64,000 nt of DNA. Origin: Panonychus citri. Taxonomy: Eukaryota; Arthropoda; Arachnida; Trombidiformes; Tetranychidae. How positions within the stretch are numbered: position 1 is the first letter of the stretch; the number at the start of each line of letters is the position of its first letter. The stretch covers positions 1 through 64,000 of the forward strand of contig NW_026515458.1 of assembly GCF_014898815.1 (NCBI RefSeq), written 5' to 3'. The notes below the pieces were generated by a model. That model was not told the origin of the DNA. It did no database searches and saw nothing but the letters and a program-made list of their open reading frames with translations. Below, piece after piece: positions 1-13,152 of this stretch. A program made the translations under genes and the position numbers.

Positions 1-1802
1 AATCTCATCTATTGGACAACAAATCAACAACCTCGCAAACCATATTAACCACCAACATCATCATCATCATCATCATCAAATCATATTAGTATTTCATCAT
101 CAGCTCTATTGGATAACCACATCATCAATTGGACCATTTTTTGCTTCCGGGGTCAATCAATTTAATTGTACAAAATCAAATACATTAATCATCAATATCC
201 AATATCTCATGAAAACAAAATATACAGTTAATCACTTATATATAAAATGTATATAATTGAATTTATAATTACAATCAATTAACAAAAGATGCTTGATTAT
301 GTTCAGATATTTGATTATATTACTGATATATAATGATAATAATAAAAATATTTTACTTTGAAAACTAATTAGTTAATTTGTAAGGATCAAGTTAATCTCA
401 TGATAATAACAATTGATGAATCCATGAATTAATCAACTTGATTGTGTTACTGTTACTAAATCAGTGAGAAAATGGATTCTAAACAAAATTGATTAAATTA
501 AAAATGAACATTTAATTGTCATGATAATGATAATAATATTGATGATGATGATGATTGAATATAATGATTTGTTGATTTCCTTGGTGACCGTAACTTTGGG
601 ATCTAAATTGTTGATGAAACAATAACAATAACAATCATTATTAACTATTGATTTTCATTAATTCATCTTGTTTTATTTTCCACCCTCGATTAAATCACTC
701 GACTCCCCGATAAATATATTCCCACCTAAACTTAATTGTTGGAAACTTGATCATCCATCATTGGAATATAATTGCTGATCAATTTTCAACAGTTACAAAT
801 GATCAATTGCTCTGAGAAACAATTTAATATGTTTAAAGGTAAAAAAAGAGTCAACAACAATCAACTGATTGAGAAACAATTTGACTAAAAGATTAACACA
901 ATTAACTCATTTAGGATTATGTATTATATGAAATTTAAGTTAATTTGATTTGATTTGATTAGTTTTAATTCATCTCATGAGGGTAAGGGTAATGGGAATC
1001 CCTCAAGTTAATTAACTATTATCATCGTTGGTTAATTTTGATATTTATTTTTAATTGTGATCAATTTTTTTTTCATAGTGTTGTAGTTAATTGTCTGAAT
1101 TTATAATTAACGTTTTGATTGTTGTTTGTTGATGATATTGAAAATAAAAGTAATTGGTTGTTTCCCTTTTTTGATTGTTATTAAGTCTGAGAGGAATAAA
1201 TTTCCGGTTCTTTGATGAAAATATTGTAATCAACAATTTAATTTAGATTATGATTGTTAACAATTTACCCTTAATCATAATAACACAATTTGTCTCGTAT
1301 ATTTTTTGTTATTAACATAATTAAATCACAAACAAAAGTAATACACTAAAGTTAATCATTAACATCATTTAAACCATTGGATTGAAAAAAAAAACATTTC
1401 TGGAAACATGATTAAGCTAATTATTCAATTTATCGTGATTAAAAAGTGAGCATATAATTAAGTTAATTGTTGGTGGTGCAAGTTTAATGATGGTAAAGTT
1501 GATTGTGATTAGAATAGTAAAGTTTTAATCATTGTAATTGTTAATATAAGTCTAGTTTTTAATATTTGATTGTCCATTTCAAGTCCAACTTTTTGTTAAT
1601 TGTCCTCTAATTGTGATAACTAAAGGGTTAACAAATTACTACTTTAACTATTGATTAATTGTGAGTCTATATAAAATGGATTAATCTTCAATAACCTCTT
1701 ATAGTATCATCATTAATAATATGATTAAATTGCTTCGTTGTCGATACAATCAATGGTCAATTGATTATCGATCAACTAATCAACAATTTCCAATGACTTA
1801 TC
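1..1802. other. AT-rich intergenic region
   Basis: No convincing coding exon or RNA gene was found. The stretch is rich in words such as TTAATTGTT and CAACAATTAA, the background seen outside the 18.5-55.6 kb block. A short (CAT)n microsatellite lies near 53-78. It should contain the promoter of the sushi gene starting at 1803, but no clear TATA box or initiator was identified. Confidence 0.6.
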
Positions 1803-4800
1803 ATGGTTAATTGGAGTAACTTTAATCATCCCAATCGGTTAAATGTAAATCTTTGTATATTATTATTTATCTTGTTGATTTGTTTCAATTTATTGTCGCA
1901 TGTTAATTGTGAGTTAATCTTAATTTTGTCAACATTTTTCTCCATTTACAAATTGTGATTAAATTTCTGATTCCATTAAATTGTCAGGTCAAAATTGTTC
2001 ACCATTAAGTTTACCCGTTTACGGTGAATGGCCAACGGGCTCTTGTTTGAATGTTGTTGGTCAACGATGTTTAATTGGGTGTCAACGGGGATTTGAATTG
2101 ATTGGGTCATCGCATCGGACATGTTGCGATAACGGTACTTGGACTGGTGAAGATTCAATGTGCATAAGTAATTAAATTGTTTGATGTTAATTTGTTTCCT
2201 CATAGATTGATTATTTATCTGTTGTAAATTACTTTAGATCAACAAATTCAATGTCCACAGTTAATTGTCCCTAATGATGGTCGGCTAATCGGTAATTGTT
2301 TACCTTTCGCTGGGGGAACTTGTATAATCCAATGTTACGGCGATTCCTTCAATCGTTTGGTACAATCGGTTTGTCATATTAACGGTTCTTGGTCTGATCC
2401 TAATCCTCGGTGTACATTGACCACAACAACGACTTTAGCACCGCGTTGTCCACCCATTAGTGGCCTTTCAAATGGACAAATTGATAGTTCGTGTTCAGCT
2501 GGTTTTCCTGGTTCACTTTGTTCATTTTCATGCAATTCTGGGTACAAATTGGTTGGATTATCGACTCTTTCATGTTTACCTGGTGGCCTTTGGTCGGGTG
2601 AAATGCCCGTTTGTGCTCAAATAATGTGTCGCCCGTTAACCAGGTCACCAAATACCCTCTTAATGGGCAATTGTTCACCAGGAATTGTTGGTACAACTTG
2701 TACTTATCAGTGTTTACGTGGTTATAGCTTAGTCGGTGGTTCGGAGACACTTTTATGTACAGAAACGGGTGAATGGTCTGGCGCACCACCGACCTGTGAA
2801 TCTGTTTCGTGTCCTTCATTAACTCGACCCTTAAATGGTCAATTGAATGGGTCTTGTAATCCAGGTAAGGCCATGGAATCGTGTAATTTAATCTGTGATA
2901 CTTGTTATACTCCGACATCTAATCCAAGTTTAACTTGTCGGGAAACTGGCCAATGGTCTGATCCATTGCCAAATTGTATACCCATAACATGTCCACGATT
3001 ACCTGGTCCAATAGTCGGATCTTATTCTGGACATTGTGATCCAGGTCTTTGTGGTCAAACATGTTTACTCAATTGTGGGCCCAATTATATTAATCCAATT
3101 ACTGAATTACGTTGCACACCCAATGGGTGGGGAACGGCAAGTTTACCGACCTGTGAACGGAAAACTTGTCCACCAATTCAACCTTGGCCAATGGTTACAC
3201 CGAAGGTGTTTGTAGTCCAGGTCTAGTGGGTTCTACGTGTACCTATCGGTGTAATTTTGGATTCGCACTTGTGGGTAAACCAAGTTTCGAGTGTCTACCC
3301 GAAACTAGTAATTGGGCTATCGGTGAATTGCCCATTTGTACATCGGTAGTTTGTCCACCAATTTATCCACCGTCAGGAGGTAAAACTAACGGTACTTGTT
3401 CGGGTGCCACTTTTGGTTCAACTTGTTCAATTTTCTGTTCACCGTCCCTCAATTTAGAGGGTGAACCTTTGTTAACCTGTACCGGTAATGGAACTTGGAA
3501 TCACCCAGTTCCTCGGTGTGTGGAAGCACCACCGATATCGTGTCCACCCTTAGTCGCCCCTTCTAATGGTCAGTTGTCGGGCACCTGTTCACCTGGATAT
3601 TCACAACGAACCTGTACAATTCTATGTTCTTCCGGAACTTTACCAAGTGGTCCAAGTGAATTGACATGTTTACCCAATGGAAATTGGGATAATCCGATTC
3701 CATCATGTTCTGGTCGTTCATGTCCACCAATTCTCCTCCTGAACATGGTTACACGCGCGGGGATTGTTCACCTGGTGTACCAGGTAAACTTTGCTCATTC
3801 GGTTGTGAAAAGGGTTACTCATTGTCCAGTGAATCTCAACTGGTGACCGAATGTTTCCCGATGGTACTTGGTCTAATGAAGTACCAACATGTATCCAGGT
3901 CACATGCGATCCTTATTACCACCCTCACCAAATGGTGGACTACAAGGTACATGTAACCCAGGTTATCCAGGGGAAAGATGTTCATTCACCTGCCCGGTGG
4001 GCTATCGACTAAGAGGTCTTTCGAGTTCCCTTTGTCAACTCAATGGTACCTGGTCATCGGTTCCACCCGTTTGTACCTTGGCCTCTTGTCCGTCACTAAT
4101 TTCACCTCTTTGTGGTTACGCTTATGGTACTTGTTCACCAGGTACTTTGGGTGAAACCTGTAACTTTACCTGTAATCAGGGATGTGCCCTGGAGGGTTTT
4201 AATGTGTTGACCTGTGGGGAGGGCGGACGATGGTCTCATTTTCAGCCCATTTGTCGAGGTGAGTTGCCAAATTGTCGTTAAATTTAATAGATATTTAAAT
4301 TGATTCAATTTCTTTTGAAATACAAATTAACTCTTCATCATTAATATTACCTTGACAACCAGAATATTTTTAATTCAGTTTGAGAAATAAACTAAATCTA
4401 ATCTTTAAAAGTTTCTCCTCATCGATAATAATATAATTAAGAATAACAATTAAGGTTTTCGTTGAGTTTCTCTTTGAAAAAATAAAATCAATTCTTTCCA
4501 TTGATTTAGTTAAATGTCAACAATTAAAAATTATTATTCTATTAACTATCAACATTTAAATCGAGAATCATTCAAAATGATTTAATGCTGACCATTTAAA
4601 CTGATTGTGATTAACGATTAATTGTTGTCACTGTTTTTTGCTTCTTCTTTTAATCATTAAAATCAATTCAATGATAATGTGATATTGATTAAATTGTTAT
4701 CATTTTGAATTTGAATTAACTTTCCTTTGGAATCAATTTAAATTATATCAATTTATTGATTAGTTCAATTGTAAGGGAAAAATCAATTGATTGTTATTTT

Positions 4801-5977
4801 TTTGTTTCCATTGTTAAGTTTAATTTGAATCTTTGTTTATATTATCATATCCATAGAGAACTGGATAGAACTTTTTAATTCAGTTAATAAGTCACAATTT
4901 GCGTGCAATTGTGACAATTTAAATGTATAGATTTGATTCTTACCGACGATAATTTATCTTAATCACAATTAAAAGTATAATTTATAAAACAAAAATCAAC
5001 AAAGGAAATGATATTACATATAATAAAAATGTACATTGATAATGTGTGATTCATTAATTGTCCTAGTTAATTTAAAATAATCATTAGAGTTTAATTGTCT
5101 TTCATTTTTCTCAATTTAAATGACAATTAAAACATGAGACTCAAAGATTTGGACATTTTATATGAATGATTTAATTGTTTGATTTGAACTTTGGTTAATT
5201 TTTGTAACCAGAAATCGGCTCTGAACCAACATCTACACCAACAACGGTACCAGGAACTGATCCAGATCCCGACCCCGATCCTGACCCTGACCCTGACCCG
5301 GATCCTGATCCATATCCTGACCCTGATTATACTGACCCTTATCCAGATGTAACCACAATTAAACCTACAACCTCACCTAAGCCAACCATCAACCCAACCA
5401 CTGGTCCATCGACCTTTTGTCAACCCTTACGTCCACCCCGAGGCGGTGTTCTTTACGGTAAATGTGCACCAGGTATTTCGGGTTCAACCTGTACCCTTGT
5501 TTGTTCAAGAGGTTACAGGTTAGTGGGTCAACTAGTGGTCACTTGTACAAACTCTGGCCAATGGTCAGGGCGATTAGGAATCTGTCAAAGTGAGTTAATT
5601 ACAACTGACCCAATGAACGTTGTAAATTAAAAACACATTAAAGTAAATAATACAAGTTGCGAACAATTAATAAATCATAATTAACTCTTATCAAATTGAT
5701 TTTCTTTCTTCTACTTTGTTAATTAGTCGCAACAACTCAACACTGTGCCTCAGGTCGTTGTTGCCGTCCGCCCACTATTCCGATCAATGGTCGGCTATTC
5801 CGTTGTAACAATTCAATCGGAGGTCAATGTCGGATAACTTGTTCCGTCGGGTATAAAGTTAACATAATTCAACCACTTAAATGTCAACTTAATGGTGATT
5901 GGAATTACAATCCAGATACAATTAAGTGTATCCAATCAACTAAAACAGTTATGTTTGTCTGGAGATGGTTTGGTTAA
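1803..5977 (+). CDS. Secreted multi-CCP (sushi) domain protein, five exons, frameshifted in exon 3
   Basis: Coding exons are read as 1803-1908, 1988-2167, 2238-4258, 5212-5589 and 5727-5977. Every intron is GT-AG and phase 1, the usual arrangement for CCP modules. Exon 1 gives a signal peptide starting MVNW with hydrophobic core LCILLFILLICF. There follow about 14 modules of roughly 55 residues with pattern CP..NG...G.C.PG..G..C...C..GY.L.G....C...G.WS...P.C. Six cysteines per module recalls selectin-type CCPs. A Thr-rich linker follows module 2 and an Asp-Pro repeat linker (about 5254-5340) precedes module 13. The protein is about 980 aa and should be extracellular, in adhesion or recognition; its ligand is unknown. 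Exon 3 needs a one-base correction at four places (near 3178, 3731, 3858 and 3912), so it is either a decayed gene or a locally mis-called sequence. No nonsense substitution was seen. Intron 3 (953 nt) is long for this locus. Confidence 0.85.
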
Positions 5978-7590
5978 TTGTTGACCAATTTACACCAAAC
6001 AATTAATATCATCGTCTCATCAACAGCAATTCAATTCTTACCCAAGAGTGTTAATAATAACAACTTAAATCACAATTAAACAAAATGGAAACACCGTTAA
6101 AAAACAATAACCATAATCATTGAACAATTTAATGATAATCAATTTAATTTAATTGTCATGGATCATCAATGATGTGAAACTAAATAGTAATAGTTAACTG
6201 GTTTATCTATCAACAATTAAATCAACATTTATATATATTGTTAACTATTAACGTGACATTAATCATCATGATAATAATAATAATAATAATATTGATTAAC
6301 TTAAATTAATTATAAGATGAAGTTAATTGTTCAACTTTCTCACTCTTTTTTATTTAATTAATTGTACAATGTTTCTTATAAAAGCAAATAAATTAATGGT
6401 AATACTTAATTACTAATTGTTGATTGATTGCGTGGTGAAAAATTGAAAGCAAACTTTAATTAAATTGTTACGATTGTTGTTTCCAAAGGTCTAAACTCAT
6501 TTGGGATCAACTAATCAACTAAATTGTTACCATTTAACAGCAATTCAATTATCACGCAATAGTATCAATTCAATTCTTAATAACATATTAATCTAGTAAC
6601 AAAGATTAACACATTAAACTGTTCATCTCATTAATTAATTAACTTGTATCATCAGACAATTAAATCAATTTGCTTTCTGTTGTTAATCAGTTGATTGTAT
6701 GGAAAACATTATCAAAATGGAAATGGACAATTAACTGGATTAAAAAAATGTATAACACTTTCTGAATGATTAGAAAACAGATACAACACCAAATAGAATT
6801 GGAGTTAATTTAATTCTATTAGTTAATTGTTGTTCTAGGTTCGGTTAAATTTTCCGCGTAATTAATTTTCCGCCAAAATCCAATCAAAAGGGAAACATTT
6901 TTATCAGAAGATGAAAAAGAGATGATAAATTTTCCTCTTTCTTTATCATCATTTTCTCTTTCTTTATTAATATTTGTGAAAAACAATTAATTCTCAATGT
7001 TGCCAATTCGTTAATTGTGTTATCATGATAATTAGAAAATTAAATTCAATCTATTAATAATTGGAACCAAATTAATTCTCATTTTCTAACCTTTGGCCTG
7101 GTCTTTAAATCTTCATGTGAGTATATTGGAGTATCTGTTGTGTACAATATGATGATTTCTTTTGGGTTGAAGGCCTTTCCTTTTTTCTTAATTGTTGATT
7201 ATTCTTTTTTTTTGTTAATTGTTGTTGTTTCTTATTCCAATTTAATTTAGTTGTGATTTCAAAGAGAATTCAATTGATATCGGAAATTTGGTTTTTCTAT
7301 TCTCTTTACCTTCCAAGTAAATATAACTGTAATTTTCCATCATCTGTCATCCACTTTCTATTTTATCGCTTTCTACATGTTCTATTTTTTTCTCTTTCTT
7401 TTTTCTCTCTCTTTTTTATTCTATTTTACCTTCTCTCTCTCTCTCTTTCTTCTAGCATCATCATCTCATTATACACTATCATCTTTACTGTCATCATTCG
7501 TGTGTTTTACCTCTGTTAACACTATCACCACTTCTTCATCTTATTTGAAAGAGACAGAGAGACAGAGAGAGAAGGAGAGAGAGAGAGAGA
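5978..7590. other. AT-rich intergenic region, becoming CT-rich after 7370
   Basis: No exon is supported. The left part should include the 3' UTR of the sushi gene. From about 7370 the sequence becomes CT-rich and then (GA)n-rich (7549-7590), leading into the tandem duplication. ORFs across the CT-rich tract are low-complexity Ser/Leu/Phe strings and are not considered genes. Confidence 0.5.
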
Positions 7591-8245
7591 TTAAATCTCT
7601 TGTGACTTTGTATCATTCCAGAATTTCATCCTTGTTTCTTTCATTTAGATATTTCATCTGATTAACTCTGATTAACCTTTTCCATGTAACCCACTGGTTC
7701 TGTGTTCTGGATTGATTCAAGTTGATAATCTCTCTTTCTCTCTCTTTCTCTCTCTTGGTTCTTCTTCCAGAGTTTATCTATAGTCAACATTTTCTGTCAC
7801 CTAAATTTCCCAAGATTTGAATTGATAACAATATCAACATATCGATCATCTTCATAATTAACCTTCATCTCTATTCATTTTGATTTTCAAAAGAATAGAA
7901 ATTATTAACAATTCAAATTCATCTTATCCAATATTGACCATGGATTCTATTGAAACTCTACTTTTAGCTGAATGGTTTATTTTCATTCCCTTTTCTTCAT
8001 TTTCTCTCTGTGATACAAATTTATTAATGAAATGATTCCCTTGTGTTCAAATGCGAACGTTCAAAACAAAACAAACCAAGAAAATAAGATAATTCAAACT
8101 AAATCGATAAATATATTTTTCTTTTTCTTTCAGAATTCTATCGGATCAATTCACCTTTTTATAAATATATGTGCTCTTCGATATTGGAAAACAATTAACA
8201 TATCATATGGATCGAAAAAGGGATAACACTTCATCAATAATTACA

Positions 8246-8283
<38 letters not shown>

Positions 8284-9178
8284 ACTCAGTGAGAAATAAA
8301 GGAGAGAGAAAGAGATCCCATCATTTGGATACCATTTAATTATGAAGATGAATAATTATCTTCTCATTAAGGATCGCCTGACTAATATGGTTCCCTTTTT
8401 GTTGATGTTACCATACCATGCATAGGAACTGGAAACAGAAAAAGTGATGATAATAGTGCTGGTGAATTATCAAATTGACTTATATTTCTGTCATATCTAT
8501 TTGCTGTTTATACTTGAACTCTCTCTTTTCTTTCTCTCTCATTTCCATTGAGGTGAGAATGGGAAAAGTGTATGGGAGAAAGAGAAAAACAATATAACGT
8601 TGCTCTATGATGAGAAACTCATTATGAGGTTATATTGGTTTCTATCATTGGTTTTTTTTCTGCAAAAAGGATGGATAGAGAATGAAGAATTGCCACAAAA
8701 GAATCATTACCTGAGAGAAGCGTTTGTTGTCATTTGATGGTTACCAGAGGAACCAAATAGAGGAACAATTATTATGGGAAAAGAACATATTACATATACA
8801 CAACTATCATCATTTCATCATCATTATCATCATTGGAGGGAAGGCAAACATATAACACATACACACAATATACACTCACCAAAATGCAGCGAGAGTAAGG
8901 AAAAAATTGAAAATTGTCAGAGAGAAAGAGAGAGAGAGAGAAGGAAGAAAACCAAAGGAGGAGATGATAGAATGGGGGAGATGAAGAATGGGCGAAACCA
9001 TTAAAAAAGGGAGCAACCAAGTTACCTGGACTGTCAAGCGAAAATAGAGAGACCGAGAGAGTGAGAATAATATTTATATCAACAAACCCTATGGTATTTA
9101 TATAAATGTATCTGTGTATCTGTTAACTTGGACAGAGAAGAAGAAGAAGAAGAAATTAGGAGCAGAGAGAGAGAGAGA
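7591..9178. repeat. Tandem duplication, copy A (1588 bp)
   Basis: The segment is repeated almost base for base 1588 bp downstream. It begins right after a (GA)n run and ends in another. It carries an internal (CT)n at about 8245-8284. No coding exon is supported; a 64-codon ORF at 8032-8226 recurs in copy B only because the DNA is duplicated. Function is unknown. It could be intronic, 5' UTR or regulatory DNA of the gene at 12130. Confidence 0.9.
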
Positions 9179-9831
9179 TTAAATCTCTTGTGACTTTGTA
9201 TCATTCCAGAATTTCATCCTTGTTTCTTTCATTTAGATATTTCATCTGATTAACTCTGATTAACCTTTTCCATGTAACCCACTGGTTCTGTGTTCTGGAT
9301 TGATTCAAGTTGATAATCTCTCTTTCTCTCTCTTTCTCTCTCTTGGTTCTTCTTCCAGAGTTTATCTATAGTCAACATTTTCTGTCACCTAAATTTCCCA
9401 AGATTTGAATTGATAACAATATCAACATATCGATCATCTTCATAATTAACCTTCATCTCTATTCATTTTGATTTTCAAAAGAATAGAAATTATTAACAAT
9501 TCAAATTCATCTTATCCAATATTGACCATGGATTCTATTGAAACTCTACTTTTAGCTGAATGGTTTATTTTCATTCCCTTTTCTTCATTTTCTCTCTGTG
9601 ATACAAATTTATTAATGAAATGATTCCCTTGTGTTCAAATGCGAACGTTCAAAACAAAACAAACCAAGAAAATAAGATAATTCAAACTAAATCGATAAAT
9701 ATATTTTTCTTTTTCTTTCAGAATTCTATCGGATCAATTCACCTTTTTATAAATATATGTGCTCTTCGATATTGGAAAACAATTAACATATCATATGGAT
9801 CGAAAAAGGGATAACACTTCATCAATAATTA

Positions 9832-9883
<52 letters not shown>

Positions 9884-10770
9884 TCAGTGAGAAATAAAGG
9901 AGAGAGAAAGAGATCCCATCATTTGGATACCATTTAATTATGAAGATGAATAATTATCTTCTCATTAAGGATCGCCTGACTAATATGGTTCCCTTTTTGT
10001 TGATGTTACCATACCATGCATAGGAACTGGAAACAGAAAAAGTGATGATAATAGTGCTGGTGAATTATCAAATTGACTTATATTTCTGTCATATCTATTT
10101 GCTGTTTATACTTGAACTCTCTTTCTTTCTCTCATTTCCATTGAGGTGAGAATGGGAAAAGTGTATGGGAGAGAAAGAGAAAAAAACAATATAACGTTGC
10201 TCTATGATGAGAAACTCATTATGAGGTTATATTGGTTTCTATCATTGGTTTTTTTTCTGCAAAAAGGATGGATAGAGAATGAAGAATTGCCACAAAAGAA
10301 TCATTACCTGAGAGAAGCGTTTGTTGTCATTTGATGGTTACCAGAGGAACCAAATAGAGGAACAATTATTATGGGAAAAGAACATATTACATATACACAA
10401 CTATCATCATTTCATCATCATTATCATCATTGAGGAAGGCAAACATATAACACATACACAATATACACTCACCAAAATGCAGCGAGAGTAAGGAAAAATT
10501 GAAAATTGTCAGAGAGAGAGAGAGAGAGAGAGAAGGAAGAAACCAAAGGAGGAGATGATAGAATGGGGAGATGAAGAATGGGGAAACCATTAAAAAGGAG
10601 CAACCAAGTTACCTGGACTGTCAAGCGAAAATAGAGAGACCGAGAGAGTGAGAATAATATTTATATCAACAAACCCTATGGTATTTATATAAATGTATCT
10701 GTGTATCTGTTAACTTGGACAGAGAAGAAGAAGAAGAAGAAATTAGGAGCAAGAGAGAGAGAGAGAGAGA
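9179..10770. repeat. Tandem duplication, copy B
   Basis: This is the second copy of the 1.59-kb unit. It differs from copy A by a longer uninterrupted (CT)n at about 9834-9880 and by small deletions, for example in the A-rich and G-rich runs around 10430-10600. The copy ends in (GA)n at about 10750-10770, matching the (GA)n at the A/B junction. This fits unequal exchange between (GA)n tracts. Confidence 0.9.
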
Positions 10771-12129
10771 GGAGAGCTCATTTATCTTCCTCTGTAAAGA
10801 TAAAAAAGAGTTTACTACCTTTCGACATTTACATTTGTCTTCTTAAAGTCAGTGGTTCACTTGATTTAGTCTCATTTAAATTGTCAACCTCATCGACTTT
10901 TACCTGTGTCTTCAATTGCTCAATATTTTTCTTCTTCTTCTTATTCCTTGGATTCTTATTTTATTCAATCTCTTCCTCTTCCGTTTATACTTTTCATTAC
11001 CAAAGTAATACTTACCTTTGTGAAGAATAATTTATTCCCAATCAATCTTTGAGCATCTCAACAACATTCAATTGATATTAACTATTCATCTCTTTCGTCT
11101 CTTTCATCTAATCTTTATCTCTTATTCAGAATTTCATCAATACAACAATTAAGTCATTCTCCTAGTGGAAGACTAGTGATTTTGTTGTTTGTGATAAATC
11201 ACTCAAACAAGAAATCGCTATCTTCCGAAGGTGGATGACAACTAACAACATCTTTCATCATTTACTAACCCAAAATCTCAAATTAATCAAGTTAATTGAA
11301 TTCTCACAAAATTGGATCCTTTTAATTCATTTATTGAATCTAATTTCCTTTTCTCTTTGATAATCAACTGGTAAAAAGACAGGTAACCAATAACTTTCTT
11401 GTTAATCAACTTAATCGTATACTAAGACTTAATTGTTGAACCTCGTTCACCTTTAATCTTTTGCCCTTTAAAAGACTTGAGATGTTCAACTGATGTTCAC
11501 TAAATTGTCCTGTTCAAATGATGATTAATATGAACGTCACTAAACTAATTTAATATTCTATTAGTTATTAACTATATCAAAAAAAAAGTTTTCTCTTCAA
11601 TAGGAACAAATTTTCATCTTGGTTTGATGATCGATGAACAAACAGAATCTTTTCCTGGTACATTGAGGCAAATGTTCATGGTTTCAGGGAGGAAAACAAT
11701 TGAAATGACACAACAATCAAAGAAAATCAAACAAAAAAGACTGAAAAAAGCCCCTCATGCTCATCCAAACAGCTAATTCGTTGGTTTTAATGCACTCATC
11801 TTATTCACCCTCGTTCTCTGAAGTAAATAAACAATGTTCTGGTTTAAATGTTTTCCGGAAGTTCTGTTATCAGGGAAGAAAAGAAAAGAAAATAAGGAAT
11901 AAGTTTTCTAAGAGAAGATGAAAAGATTTCCCGTTCTATCAGGTTAATCTTCCTGTTTCGCTTTTTGTCACCAAAGAGCAAAACGTAAGATGATGGAGAG
12001 AGAGATGAAGAGGGAGAAAAGATGACAAAATTTTTGTCACTTGTAATTGATCATCTTTATCATTATCATCATTTTTGTTGACATTTAACTGTTGATCTTA
12101 ATTTCAATCATGATCCTCATCATGTTTAA
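10771..12129. other. Upstream region of the 12130 gene
   Basis: Single-copy AT-rich sequence with no supported exon. It begins immediately right of the duplication and ends at the ATG of the next gene. It probably holds that gene's promoter and 5' UTR, but no specific element was identified. Confidence 0.4.
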
Positions 12130-12953
12130 ATGTTTATCGTGTTTACAATGAAATTTTTTATTCCATATAAACATCATAAATTGTTTCCATCGATTAATAT
12201 TTATCTTATACTTTTCCATACGATTAACCTTTGCCTGACCCTTGACACTATGGTTTCAGCTGAAATTTTCGGTCTACATCCAGCGATGGCGGAGAAAAAG
12301 CCTGATGACTCTGAATCGTCAAGAAACGCCAACAAATCGTCAACTCCTACACCCGAAGATCTTTCATTTAGTCATCCCTTTATGGGTGAAAGTTCAGCGC
12401 GAGTTCCCGTTATACTTTACCCGCTCGCTCGGCGAGTTGGTTTTAGTACAATCATGTTAAGTGCTCTACTTTATGGCATCACCATCGTTCCCGCTTTACT
12501 TGCCGTCTCTGGTTACGATCCATTTGGAGGTAAGTCGATTGCTTTTAATTCTGTCATTTTCCAATCTATTGATTCGATGAATTATTCAAATTGTTACAAT
12601 TTATCTTCGCATTTTCAGGCTCTGGTCTTATTCCTTTGGCTCTTCCTGTTTTGATTGGTGCTTTTGCTGGAAGACGAAGACGAAGATCACTTGAAAATCA
12701 TATTCCATTGGAAAGACTTGACATTGATTTGGATAAAATTAGATTGTTAATCGCTTCATTGGAATCACCATTCGGTGTGACAATTAACAATCGTAACAAT
12801 CTTTGTTCTAGATTTCGTCTTTGTCGACGAATCGAATCTTTCAGACAAAGTTTGGTTAAATTCTTACGATTGTTATTTAAAAGTCAAATGAAACATTTAC
12901 CATCAATTAATAGTAATCACATGCAAGCCTTACCCAAATTTCCTAATTCTTAA
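12130..12953 (+). CDS. Small membrane or secreted protein with an Arg-rich cleavage-like site, two exons
   Basis: The exons are 12130-12529 and 12619-12953, joined by an 89-nt intron with GTAAGT donor and TTTTCAG acceptor in phase 1. The product is about 244 aa. A hydrophobic N-terminal segment lies near residues 20-40 (core IYLILFHTINLCL). A hydrophilic Ser/Thr/Asp stretch follows, then two hydrophobic segments near residues 105-150 (STIMLSALLYGITIVPALL and LIPLALPVLIGAFAG). Directly after them comes GRRRRRS, resembling a furin-type site or a stop-transfer charge cluster. The C-terminal third is basic. I do not recognise the family. The start is the first ATG of the open frame; an in-frame ATG at 12148 is an alternative. 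The gene converges on SNAPC3, with 199 bp between stop codons. Confidence 0.75.
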
Positions 12954-13046
12954 TGGTAATTATGTATTTCCTTGATTATTATTTATATTTAATTTATTCA
13001 ATATATGAAATTGAGTCAGAAATATCAAAAATTTTCTGTTTTATCT

Positions 13047-13052
13047 AATAAA
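13047..13052 (+). terminator. Poly(A) signal AATAAA
   Basis: A canonical AATAAA about 94 nt after the stop codon of the two-exon gene ending at 12953, within T-rich sequence. The position suits 3' end formation of that gene in the 199-bp convergent interval. Confidence 0.55.
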
Positions 13053-13152
13053 ATTTTCTTCTAATTATTAAAAATATATGATCATTGATGGGTTTTTTTG
13101 CTTATATACAAAATATTACAAATGGATGAAGTTCAACAATCAAAAAGGTTGA

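Noticed and set aside
2457..2918. Minus-strand 153-codon ORF
   Set aside because: It is antisense to well-supported CCP coding sequence and lacks any motif.
3160..3920. Programmed frameshifting in the sushi gene
   Set aside because: Four shifts in 750 bp, all one-base losses in homopolymers and at non-canonical slippery sequences, are better explained by sequence error or decay.
8032..9814. Identical 64-codon ORFs at 8032-8226 and 9620-9814
   Set aside because: They are identical because the DNA is tandemly duplicated; no coding evidence exists.
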